Shown here: positions 7,101-14,623 of the stretch, in pieces | Numbering within the stretch: position 1 is the first letter of the stretch | Layout of the letters: the number at the start of each line of letters is the position of its first letter | Assembly (NCBI GenBank): GCA_002369025.1 | Contig: DFDV01000205.1 | Span: 1 to 20,547 of the forward strand | DNA: 20,547 nt | Direction: 5' to 3' | Origin: Treponema sp. UBA3819 | GTDB lineage: Bacteria; Spirochaetota; Spirochaetia; Treponematales; Treponemataceae | Translations under genes and position numbers: made by a program | Notes under the pieces: model-generated | The model's database searches: none | What the model was told of the DNA's origin: nothing | The model's input: only the letters and a program-made list of their open reading frames with translations

Positions 7101-8340
7101 CATTATTGTAGGTCTTGATGTCGGCACAAGTTTTGTTCGTGCGGTAATCGGAGAAATTACAGATGGCAATGTAGAGATTATAGGAGTTGCCAAAAAAGTT
7201 TCTTCCGGTCTGCGCAACGGAAAAATCATCAATATTGAAGCAACAATGGACTGCATTAAGCAGGTGATTGAAGAACTTGAACAGCGTGCCGGATATGAAA
7301 TCATTTCTTGTGTGACGGGAATAGGTGGTGCTCAGGTAGAGAGCATGAATACCAAGGGAATGGTCGCTGTAAGTGCCCGGGGCAGAAATAATCGTGAAAT
7401 TACCCAGTCAGATGTAGACAGAGTCCTTGAAGCGGCTAATGCCGTACAGATTCCCATGGACAGGCAGATGCTCCATGTTATTCCCCGCGAATATATTGTA
7501 GACGGAACCGGCGGATATAAAGATCCTATTCATATGATTGCAGTTCGTCTGGAAGCAGAAGTTCATGTTGTTACGGCTTCCCGCACTGCCATTCAGACAA
7601 TAACCCAGTGTGTAAATCGGGCAGGCTATCAGCTTGACCAGGTGATGCTCAAGACACTGGCCTGTACAAAAGCGGTAATGAATGATGATGAGCGTGATTT
7701 GGGCTCAATTCTGATAGATTTGGGTGGTGGTACGACAGATGTGCTTGTCATCATCAATGATGCACCGATTTTTACGACTTCAATTCAAGTGGGTGGAAAT
7801 CTGGTAACTAATGATATTTCTATCGTAAAGGGAATTTCTACCACTACTGCGGAAAAAATTAAGGTGGAACACGGTTGCTGCTGGTATCCTCTTGCTCAGG
7901 ACACGGATGAAGAAGTGCTTATTCCTGGAGTAGCAGGACGGGCACCTGATCAGTCCAGCAGGACGGAACTGTGTCAGATTATTCAGCCCCGCATGGAAGA
8001 AATCTTTATGATGGTAAGGGATGAGATTATGCGCCGTACCAATGTGCAGTCTCTTTCCGGCAGCATCATTCTTACTGGTGGCGGGGCTCAGATGGAGGGT
8101 GCCGTTGAACTTGCGGAAAGTGTCTTTGGCACTTCATCGGTACGCATCGGACTGCCGGAAAAATTTGGCGGTATCGGCGAGGAATATCGTCTGGCAGAAT
8201 ATGCAACGGCGGTCGGCCTTGTAGTTGCGAATAAAAATCTGATTCCCGGAAAATCAAAAAAAGAAAGAAAGTCCCGGGATTCGGAAAAAGATGACCGCGG
8301 TGAAAGCCTGTGGCAAAAAATAAAAAAATCGTTTTTCTAA
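7093..8340 (+). CDS. ftsA: Cell division protein FtsA
   Basis: This actin-fold ATPase of 415 residues tethers FtsZ to the membrane. The phosphate-1 motif is GLDVGTS (7-13), phosphate-2 is DLGGGTTD (209-216) and the adenosine motif is LTGGGAQMEG (about 327-336). The bacteria-specific 1C subdomain lies between the two phosphate motifs. The end is a basic linker followed by an amphipathic helix (SLWQKIKKSFF), the membrane-targeting sequence. The start is TTG at 7093: AGGAG (7082-7086) is 6 nt upstream and the N-terminus begins exactly at the conserved strand; no ATG or GTG fits. A TTG start overlapping ftsQ by 8 nt may hold FtsA below FtsZ levels. A 66-nt gap with a hairpin separates it from ftsZ. 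Confidence 0.96.
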   Translation: MTNIIVGLDVGTSFVRAVIGEITDGNVEIIGVAKKVSSGLRNGKIINIEATMDCIKQVIEELEQRAGYEIISCVTGIGGAQVESMNTKGMVAVSARGRNNREITQSDVDRVLEAANAVQIPMDRQMLHVIPREYIVDGTGGYKDPIHMIAVRLEAEVHVVTASRTAIQTITQCVNRAGYQLDQVMLKTLACTKAVMNDDERDLGSILIDLGGGTTDVLVIINDAPIFTTSIQVGGNLVTNDISIVKGISTTTAEKIKVEHGCCWYPLAQDTDEEVLIPGVAGRAPDQSSRTELCQIIQPRMEEIFMMVRDEIMRRTNVQSLSGSIILTGGGAQMEGAVELAESVFGTSSVRIGLPEKFGGIGEEYRLAEYATAVGLVVANKNLIPGKSKKERKSRDSEKDDRGESLWQKIKKSFF

Positions 8341-8364
8341 GTAAAAACGTCTGAATAACACAAA

Positions 8365-8382
8365 TAGAAATGGGGATTTCTA
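8365..8382 (+). repeat. Inverted repeat between ftsA and ftsZ
   Basis: TAGAAAT (8365-8371) and ATTTCTA (8376-8382) form a perfect 7-bp stem with a GGGG loop, 24 nt before the ftsZ start. No T tract follows, so it is not an intrinsic terminator. This is the only sizeable gap (66 nt) among the ftsL-ftsZ genes. The stem may serve in mRNA processing or stability, or as a protein site, and could help raise FtsZ expression over FtsA. Function is inferred only. Confidence 0.55.
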
Positions 8383-8406
8383 GAAAATGTGTGGGTGGGA
8401 GGAACT

Positions 8407-9771
8407 ATGTTAGAGTTCAAAGTAGAGAATAATTCTGGTAATTCACTGAACAATGTCAATCCAACGATTATTAAGGTAATTGGTTGTGGTGGCGGTGGAA
8501 GCAATGCGGTAAACCGCATGATTGACGCAAAAATGCAGAACGTTGAATTTATCGTTCTGAACACCGACCTGCAGGCCTTGAGTAAATCAAAGGCACCGAA
8601 CCGCATTCAAATCGGTCAGAAAGTGACTGGCGGTTTGGGTTCCGGCGGCATACCCTCTGTAGGTGAGCAGGCTGCCCAGGAAGATGTGGAAACCATTAAG
8701 AATATTCTGAAAGGTGCAAACATGGTTTTTGTAACCGCCGGAATGGGTGGTGGTACGGGAACAGGTTCTGCTCCTGTTGTTGCAAGAGTTGCCCGTGAAA
8801 TGGGTGCCCTCACCGTCGGTGTTGTGACGACTCCCTTTGCTTTTGAAGGAAGTGTCCGCATGCAAAAGGCCGAAGAAGGCATTAAAAAACTGCATGATGA
8901 AGTGGATTCCCTCATTGTTATTCCAAATCAGCAGCTGCTTAAAATCGTAGACAAAAAACTGCCTATCCGCCAGGCCTTTCTGGTGGCAGATGATATCCTG
9001 CGTCAGGGTGTACAGGGCATTTCAACCATCATCACACAGCCTGGTGACGTAAATACAGACTTTGCAGACGTTACATCTGCAATGAAAGGTCAGGGGGATG
9101 CAATCCTTGGTGTTGGCCTGGGTGAAGGTGATAATCGTGCTGTTGATGCCGCAACCAATGCTATCAGCAACAAATTGCTGGAAGATTCTCATATTGATGG
9201 TGCAAAGAATATCCTTATCAACATCTGTTCCGGTGAAGATCTTGCTTTGTCTGAAACAGATGAAATTGCAAAGATTGTAACGGCCAGCGCAGACCCCAAT
9301 GTAAATATCTTCTGGGGACAGGTTATTGATCCTGAAATGGGAGATAAAGTCAGCGTAACAGTTATCGCTACAGGCTTTGACCATCATAAGGACAAGGTAG
9401 AAGAAGTTGTTGCAGAAGAACCTGCTGTTGAAGTGGCGGAAGAAGAACAGGAAGACAATGTTGTCGGACTGGACGACTTTGAAAGCATACTGAATCCTTC
9501 GTCTCACTTTGGAAACTTTAAGCAGGCAGAATTTGATGATATGGGTGGAGAATTCGTTGCTCCTTCTTCATCAAAACCTGCGGCAGAGCCGGCTGAAAAA
9601 ACAGGTGATCAGACTGCATCAGTTAAAAAGAGCAGCTTGGGCAGCGACATGGCAAGGTCTGCAGGTGGAATCCGTCCGCCGGCAGGGTTTAAGAATGATG
9701 GCAATCTGGAAAAACCGGCATGCTGGCGTAATCTGGACAGCCTTCCGCGCACAATCAGCTTTAAGAAATGA
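8407..9771 (+). CDS. ftsZ: Cell division GTPase FtsZ
   Basis: The tubulin homologue (454 residues) forms the Z-ring. Visible are the nucleotide-binding GCGGGGSNAVNRMI (27-40), NTDLQAL (52-58), the tubulin signature GGGTGTG (114-120) and the synergy loop NTDFADV (216-222) that completes GTP hydrolysis in the neighbouring subunit. Residues about 325-433 are a long acidic then Ser/Pro-rich linker. The C-terminal peptide is unusual: EKPACWR (435-441) keeps a (D/E)-x-P-A-x-x-R skeleton of the usual DIPAFLR motif but is followed by 13 more residues (NLDSLPRTISFKK). ATG at 8407 follows GGGAGG (8397-8402), the strongest SD in the operon, and is preferred to the upstream ATG at 8389. The stop overlaps xerD by 4 nt. 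Confidence 0.97.
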   Translation: MLEFKVENNSGNSLNNVNPTIIKVIGCGGGGSNAVNRMIDAKMQNVEFIVLNTDLQALSKSKAPNRIQIGQKVTGGLGSGGIPSVGEQAAQEDVETIKNILKGANMVFVTAGMGGGTGTGSAPVVARVAREMGALTVGVVTTPFAFEGSVRMQKAEEGIKKLHDEVDSLIVIPNQQLLKIVDKKLPIRQAFLVADDILRQGVQGISTIITQPGDVNTDFADVTSAMKGQGDAILGVGLGEGDNRAVDAATNAISNKLLEDSHIDGAKNILINICSGEDLALSETDEIAKIVTASADPNVNIFWGQVIDPEMGDKVSVTVIATGFDHHKDKVEEVVAEEPAVEVAEEEQEDNVVGLDDFESILNPSSHFGNFKQAEFDDMGGEFVAPSSSKPAAEPAEKTGDQTASVKKSSLGSDMARSAGGIRPPAGFKNDGNLEKPACWRNLDSLPRTISFKK

Positions 9772-10670
9772 CGATTCAATCGCTGCTCACACAGTTTTAC
9801 ACGGATTTAGTAACTGTTGAGCGGCTTGCAGAACTTTCTGCGCGGACATACGAAGAATCTGCAAAGGTATTTCTGAACTGGTGCGTGCAGGAGCAGATAA
9901 AACTGCGGGACATCAGCACACAGAATCTGCTGTATTTTATGGTGTGGCGAAAAGAGCAGGGCTGTGATGAACTGACGGTGTCAAAAGATATCGCGGGGCT
10001 GCGTGCCCTGGGTTCATTTCTGGTCAGAGAAAAAATCTGGGTGGAAAATGTAGCCAAGGAAATTGATAAGCCCAAAATTTCCCGCGCCCTGCCAAAAGTG
10101 CTTTCACCCGCACAGGTGGATGCACTGCTTGCGGCAATCGATGTAAGTAAGCCGCTTGGAGTACGGGACAGGGCTCTGTTTGAACTTATTTATTCCTGCG
10201 GGCTTCGCATAAGTGAAGCGGCAACGCTTTTGACTGAACATGTGCATCTGAAGGAAAGACTTCTGATTGTTCATGGCAAGGGTGACAAAGAACGTATGGT
10301 GCCCTTTGGTGAAGTTGCCAGGGATAAACTTGAACTGTATATGAGCGAAGTGCGGCCTGCTTTGGTGGGTAAAAAAGCGGTTGCAGAAGTCTTCGTGAAT
10401 TATAGAGGCGAGCCGATGAGCCGCAAGGGAATCTGGAAACGCTTTCAGGAACTGGAGGCTTTGAGCGGAGTGACTGCAAAAGTTCATACGCTCAGACATT
10501 CTTTTGCAACGCATCTGCTTGCCGGTGGGGTAGATTTGCGGTCTGTGCAGGAATTGCTGGGCCATGCGGATCTTGCGACAACAACAATATATACTCATGT
10601 GGAAGACAGTCAGCTGCGCGACGGCCACAGGAGTTATTTTCCGGGTCATAAGGGGGACAGAAATGACTAA
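9768..10670 (+). CDS. xerD: Tyrosine recombinase XerD
   Basis: A tyrosine recombinase of 300 residues with an N-terminal SAM-like core-binding domain (about 5-95) and a catalytic domain (about 108-290). The full active site is present: Arg147 (GLRISE), Lys171 (HGKGDKERMVPFG), His240 and Arg243 (HTLRHSFATHLLAGG), His266 (LLGHADLATT) and Tyr275 (TIYTHV). With XerC it resolves chromosome dimers at dif during FtsK-dependent division. KPLGVRDRALFELIYSCGLRI and the helix around GGVDLRSVQELLGH look more XerD-like, and the second paralogue at 14620 looks XerC-like, but the split is by eye. It starts with an ATGA overlap with ftsZ and overlaps the TPR gene by 8 nt, so it is coupled to Z-ring gene expression. 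Confidence 0.9.
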   Translation: MTIQSLLTQFYTDLVTVERLAELSARTYEESAKVFLNWCVQEQIKLRDISTQNLLYFMVWRKEQGCDELTVSKDIAGLRALGSFLVREKIWVENVAKEIDKPKISRALPKVLSPAQVDALLAAIDVSKPLGVRDRALFELIYSCGLRISEAATLLTEHVHLKERLLIVHGKGDKERMVPFGEVARDKLELYMSEVRPALVGKKAVAEVFVNYRGEPMSRKGIWKRFQELEALSGVTAKVHTLRHSFATHLLAGGVDLRSVQELLGHADLATTTIYTHVEDSQLRDGHRSYFPGHKGDRND

Positions 10671-11397
10671 AACACGGAAAAGTATTTTTATGGTTATCAT
10701 TGCCGTGCTTATGCTGTGCGGCTGTTCAAAATCATCAAAGACCATAATCAGAATGCAGAAAATGGAAGAGGGCGTCGGAAGTCCTACCACCAAAGAAGAA
10801 CTGCAGGAAGCAATCAAAAAATATCAGGACAGGGTTTACGACCTGCAGCTGTCTCAGGGACAGATAGGAATCTGGTATAAAATGCTGGGAACCCGCTACC
10901 TTGACTCCAAAATGTACGGAGAAGCCTTAAAATGCTTTCAGAAGGCCATAGAATTTTATCCTGATAACCAGAATCTTTTTTACTGGGTTGGCGTCTGTGC
11001 AGGTTATATGGCAAAGGCATCCCTGGATTTTGAAGCTACTGGAGCAACAACACCTCAGCGCTACAATTATCTTCGCCTTGCAGAAAGTGCCTATCGCCGT
11101 GCCATTGAGCTTGATGAGCGTTACGGACGCGCCTTATACGGGCTTGCAATCATTTATATCTATGAAATGGGCGAAGTTGAAAAAGGCATTCCCTATCTGG
11201 AGCGTTTTCTTGATATTGAAAAACGCAATACAGACGCAATGTTCCGCCTTGCCGAAGCATATTATCTGAACTACGATTTTGACAAGGCTGCAGATTTGTA
11301 CGACAGGATAATTGCCCAGACAAAAGATGAAAAGAAAAAGGCACTGGCAGAACAGAATAAAAAGACTGTGCTGGATGCCGCATACAATAACCGCTAG
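10663..11397 (+). CDS. TPR-repeat lipoprotein
   Basis: The 244-residue protein has a lipoprotein signal peptide with lipobox LCGC, giving an acylated Cys21, so it should be anchored at a membrane and face the periplasm. A linker with a short coiled segment (about 42-66) precedes tetratricopeptide-like repeats at about 70-103, 134-152 (after an insert), 154-187 and 190-222 (for example YGEALKCFQKAIEFYPDN and DFDKAADLYDRII). TPRs are protein-binding scaffolds and no enzyme motif is seen. AGGGGG (10651-10656) supports ATG 10663, which overlaps xerD by 8 nt; the longer upstream frame lacks a signal peptide. I recall a TPR protein between ftsZ and the dprA-like gene in Borrelia, so the link with division genes may be conserved in spirochaetes. 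A role at the septum or wall is inference. Confidence 0.85.
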   Translation: MTKTRKSIFMVIIAVLMLCGCSKSSKTIIRMQKMEEGVGSPTTKEELQEAIKKYQDRVYDLQLSQGQIGIWYKMLGTRYLDSKMYGEALKCFQKAIEFYPDNQNLFYWVGVCAGYMAKASLDFEATGATTPQRYNYLRLAESAYRRAIELDERYGRALYGLAIIYIYEMGEVEKGIPYLERFLDIEKRNTDAMFRLAEAYYLNYDFDKAADLYDRIIAQTKDEKKKALAEQNKKTVLDAAYNNR

Positions 11398-11401
11398 AGC
11401 C

Positions 11402-11423
11402 GGGAGGAAATGACCTGCTGATG
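11402..11423 (+). promoter_or_regulatory. Strong SD, three-codon ORF and TGATG junction before dprA
   Basis: GGGAGG (11402-11407) lies only 2 nt before an ATG at 11410 that reads Met-Thr-Cys-stop, and the TGA (11419-11421) shares its last base with the dprA ATG (11421-11423) as TGATG. The SD-to-dprA distance is 13 nt, longer than usual. Initiation at 11410 followed by reinitiation at 11421 is therefore possible; alternatively the SD serves dprA directly at long range and the tiny ORF is chance. Confidence 0.4.
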
Positions 11424-12422
11424 CATGAAGACCTGCTTTTGCGCCTGATGCTTTCAGATGCAAGTTTTTTAACGACAAAAGAAAAAACACTCCTGCAGGA
11501 TACTCTTGAAGATGCAGACAGTCTTGCCTCCCTGACACTTACAGACATTGCTACAATTATTCACCGCAATATTCCAAAAGCAGTCTGGAAGGGCAGTGAA
11601 AGCCTGAAAAAGGCAGAAATTTCAGAAAAAATTCTTTCCGCCATGGGTATCAGCTGGACGGCATGGGATAAGGCTGATTATCCTGCCATGCTTACGGAAA
11701 TGACGGATCCTCCTTACATGATTTTTTACCGCGGAAATCTTTCCTGCCTGAAAAATCCCTGCGTATCTGTAGTTGGAACCCGGAGGGTTACTGCGGGCGC
11801 TCGTAAAGCGACGGAAACTTTTGCCAGAGACGCTGCTGATGACGGTGTTACTGTGGTGAGCGGGCTTGCCTATGGTGTGGATTCTTATGCCCACAGGGGC
11901 AGCCTTTTGTCATCACAGGGTAATACCGCGGCCGTCCTCCCCAGCGGAATTGATATCATCACTCCTTCTGCACATACAAAACTTGCCCGGTCTATTCTGG
12001 ATAAGGACGGCCTTATCCTCAGTGAATATATGCCCGGAACTCCTGCCCAGGCCTTCAGATTTGTGCAGCGGAACCGTATCATTGCGGCTCTTTCTCCCGT
12101 AACGCTTGTTACTCAGGCACCGGCCGGCAGCGGGGCTCTCATTACGGCAGACTATGCTCTTGCCTATGGCCGGGACGTAATGCTTCATGAAGAATGTTTT
12201 TCTTCTGAGTCTCAGCTGCTTGAAAAAGTAAATCTGCAGGAATTGAAGGCAAAAGCCGCTCTGGGGAAAAAAGTCAGCCATAAAATTGAGCAGTCAGTGC
12301 AGCATTATCGTGATGACGGGGCTCCTGTTATCAAAAGTTATGCAGAGTACAAGCAGTGCAGGGAAAGCGCCCCCGGAACAGTCTTTTGTAAGCGTGACGA
12401 CGGTCAGGGAAAGTTTTTTTAA
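11421..12422 (+). CDS. dprA: DNA processing protein DprA/Smf
   Basis: The product has 333 residues and a Rossmann-like DprA domain (about 90-290). DprA loads RecA onto incoming single-stranded DNA during natural transformation, but the gene is widespread in species not known to be competent. Visible motifs are SVVGTRRVTAGA (116-127), VVSGLAYGVDSYAHRGSL (145-162), AAVLPSGIDIITP, LILSEYMPGTPAQAF, QRNRIIAALSP and GSGALITADYALAYGRDV. About 85 N-terminal residues may form a helical SAM/HhH-like domain. The C-terminal winged helix found in longer DprAs is not evident. ATG 11421 is 13 nt from GGAGG (see the junction entry). It follows the TPR gene by 23 nt and is the last gene before the topA promoter. 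Confidence 0.93.
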   Translation: MHEDLLLRLMLSDASFLTTKEKTLLQDTLEDADSLASLTLTDIATIIHRNIPKAVWKGSESLKKAEISEKILSAMGISWTAWDKADYPAMLTEMTDPPYMIFYRGNLSCLKNPCVSVVGTRRVTAGARKATETFARDAADDGVTVVSGLAYGVDSYAHRGSLLSSQGNTAAVLPSGIDIITPSAHTKLARSILDKDGLILSEYMPGTPAQAFRFVQRNRIIAALSPVTLVTQAPAGSGALITADYALAYGRDVMLHEECFSSESQLLEKVNLQELKAKAALGKKVSHKIEQSVQHYRDDGAPVIKSYAEYKQCRESAPGTVFCKRDDGQGKFF

Positions 12423-12437
12423 TTTCTTATTATCCTA

Positions 12438-12467
12438 TTGCAATAAATCAATTTTCATATTTATAAT
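12438..12467 (+). promoter_or_regulatory. Promoter of topA-xerC
   Basis: TTGCAA (12438-12443) and a perfect TATAAT (12462-12467) are spaced by 18 bp in an AT-rich gap after dprA. Transcription would begin near 12474, with AAGGA (12478-12482) as the topA ribosome binding site. This makes topA-xerC a separate transcription unit, possibly in addition to read-through from dprA, as no clear terminator follows dprA. Confidence 0.68.
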
Positions 12468-12490
12468 AGAAGATAATAAGGAAAATAGAA

Positions 12491-14623
12491 ATGGCAAAGT
12501 CAAAGACTGAAAGTAAAAAACAGACGCTCGTAATTGTGGAATCTCCTGCAAAGGCAACAACAATCGAAAAATACCTGGGACCGGGATATACCGTCAAGGC
12601 ATCAATGGGGCATCTGATTGATCTTCCCAAAAGCCGCATGGCTATCAATATTGAAGATCATTTTCAGCCGGAATACATAACGGTGCGCGGAAGGGCAAAG
12701 CTTCTTAAAGAACTGCAGAAGGATGCAAAGAAAAGCACACATGTTCTGCTGGCATCCGATAATGACCGCGAGGGAGAGGCAATTGCCTGGCATTTGAATA
12801 ATGCACTCAAAGACAAGACTGACGCTGATATTAAACGCATTGTTTTTAATGAGATTACACCTGTTGCCATAAAGGAAGCTGTTCAGCATCCCGGTACTAT
12901 TGACGAAAGCAAGGTAAATGCCCAGAAAGCCCGTCGTGTACTTGACCGCCTGGTGGGTTACAATTTAAGCCCCCTTCTCTGGAAAAAAGTAAAGAACGGT
13001 CTTTCAGCCGGACGAGTACAGTCTGTTGCCCTTCGCCTTATCTGCGAAAGGGAAGAGGAAGTTGAAAACTTTATCCCCGATGAATACTGGACTCTGGAAG
13101 CAGATTTTTCAAAGGGAAAGTCTACATTTACGGCTCAGCTGGTACAGTACAAGGGTGCAAAGGTAGACTTGAAAAACGAGGCTGCCGTAAATGACATTAT
13201 TAAGGAAATCCAGAATTCAGAGTGCAGGGTGAGTGATGTAAAGGCCACAGAAAAAACAGTTCGCCCCAAGCCTCCTTTTACTACGTCAAAAATGCAGCAG
13301 GCGGCCGCAAACCGTCTTGGTTTTACTTCCCGCAAGACCATGCAGATTGCCCAGCAGCTGTATGAAGGCATTCAGATGGGTGCTAACCGCGTTGGTCTCA
13401 TTACTTACATGCGTACTGACTCTGTTCGTATTGCACAGACTGCCTTGGACGAAGTCCGTGACTGGATTGGCAAGAATTATCCTTCTGACCTGCCGGAAAA
13501 GCCCATTGAATATGCGGTGGGTAAAGGTGCTCAGGATGCCCATGAATGTATTCGTCCTACCTACACAAGTTATACACCGGACAGCGTAAAGGAATACCTT
13601 ACCCGCGACCAGCTCCGTCTTTACACATTGATTTGGGAAAAATTCGTTTCCTGCCAGATGGGAAATGCAAAGACCAGAACCACCAGCATTGATATTACTG
13701 CAGGAGATGCCCTTTTCCGTACATCGGCCAGCAAACTGGTGGAAAAAGGTTTTTACAATGTAATCAAACTTCTTTCTTCAAAGGAAGATGTTACCGGTTC
13801 CATTCCTTCGCTCAAAAAAGATGAAGTTCTGGATTCCGCCCACAAATACTATCCGGAACAGCATTTTACTCAGGGACCTGCCCGCTACACAGATGCTTCA
13901 ATTGTTCGTACTCTGGAAGAAAAGGGAATTGGCCGCCCTTCAACCTATGCACCTATTATCTCTGTGCTTCTTGACCGTTACTATGTGCAGAGAAGCAACA
14001 AGCAGCTCGTTCCCACTCAGCTGGGCAAAATGATCTGTAAAATCCTTGTGGAAGCATTCCCGGATGTCATAAACGAACATTTTACCGCTGATGTAGAAAA
14101 TAAACTTGATGATGTGGAACAGAACAAAATCGTCTGGAATAATTTTATCGGCGATTTCTATACGCCCTTTAAAAAGCGGGTAGAGGAAGTTGATGCAAAT
14201 CAGGAAAGCGTAAAGGGATTTTTGGACGAAGAGACTGATAAGGTCTGCGAAAAGTGCGGAAAGCCCATGCTCAAAAAACTGGGACGCTTTGGCTTCTTCC
14301 TTGCCTGTTCCGGCTTCCCCGAGTGCCACAATACAAAATCCATTCCTCTTGCAAAGTGTCCGGTTGAAGGTTGTGACGGCGAAATCGTTGAACGCAAGAC
14401 AAAGGGACGGGGTAAGTCATTCTTTGGCTGCACCAATTATCCCAAGTGTAATTTCATCTCGCACTTTAAGCCTCTGGAAAATCAGTATTGTCCCAAATGC
14501 GGCTGGTTCCTGGTGGAAAAATTCGACAAAAAGAATGGTACCTACAAGTCATGTATCAACCCGGACTGCGATTACCTGCATTCTGCGGAAGATGCAGCGG
14601 AGAAACTGCCTGAACAAGAATGA
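12491..14623 (+). CDS. topA: DNA topoisomerase I
   Basis: The type IA topoisomerase (710 residues) relaxes negative supercoils. The Toprim domain has Glu17 (IVESPAKA) and Asp90-x-Asp92-x-Glu94 (ASDNDREGEAIAWHL). GLSAGRVQSVALRLI (170-184) is a family signature, and the catalytic tyrosine is Tyr306 in LITYMRTDSVR. The archetypal RPSTYAPII segment is also present. Three C-terminal four-Cys zinc ribbons follow, starting CEKCGKPML, CPVEGCDGEI and CPKCGWFL, and bind single-stranded DNA. The start ATG at 12491 has AAGGA 8 nt upstream. A four-base ATGA overlap joins it to xerC, the same topA-xerC (codV) order known from Bacillus, so supercoil control and dimer resolution are co-expressed. Confidence 0.97.
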   Translation: MAKSKTESKKQTLVIVESPAKATTIEKYLGPGYTVKASMGHLIDLPKSRMAINIEDHFQPEYITVRGRAKLLKELQKDAKKSTHVLLASDNDREGEAIAWHLNNALKDKTDADIKRIVFNEITPVAIKEAVQHPGTIDESKVNAQKARRVLDRLVGYNLSPLLWKKVKNGLSAGRVQSVALRLICEREEEVENFIPDEYWTLEADFSKGKSTFTAQLVQYKGAKVDLKNEAAVNDIIKEIQNSECRVSDVKATEKTVRPKPPFTTSKMQQAAANRLGFTSRKTMQIAQQLYEGIQMGANRVGLITYMRTDSVRIAQTALDEVRDWIGKNYPSDLPEKPIEYAVGKGAQDAHECIRPTYTSYTPDSVKEYLTRDQLRLYTLIWEKFVSCQMGNAKTRTTSIDITAGDALFRTSASKLVEKGFYNVIKLLSSKEDVTGSIPSLKKDEVLDSAHKYYPEQHFTQGPARYTDASIVRTLEEKGIGRPSTYAPIISVLLDRYYVQRSNKQLVPTQLGKMICKILVEAFPDVINEHFTADVENKLDDVEQNKIVWNNFIGDFYTPFKKRVEEVDANQESVKGFLDEETDKVCEKCGKPMLKKLGRFGFFLACSGFPECHNTKSIPLAKCPVEGCDGEIVERKTKGRGKSFFGCTNYPKCNFISHFKPLENQYCPKCGWFLVEKFDKKNGTYKSCINPDCDYLHSAEDAAEKLPEQE

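Noticed and set aside
8391..8402. GTGGGTGGGAGG ahead of ftsZ as an MraZ site
   Set aside because: The 10-bp repeat spacing is absent; it is better explained as a strong Shine-Dalgarno.
10104..10817. 237-codon minus-strand frame opposite xerD and the TPR gene
   Set aside because: It is antisense to two confidently identified genes, and its Cys/His/Ser-rich translation is typical of shadow frames.
12390..12420. Terminator after dprA (TGAC/GTCA stem plus T run)
   Set aside because: The stem is only 4 bp, the T run is 8 nt away from it and lies within the coding end; too weak to call.
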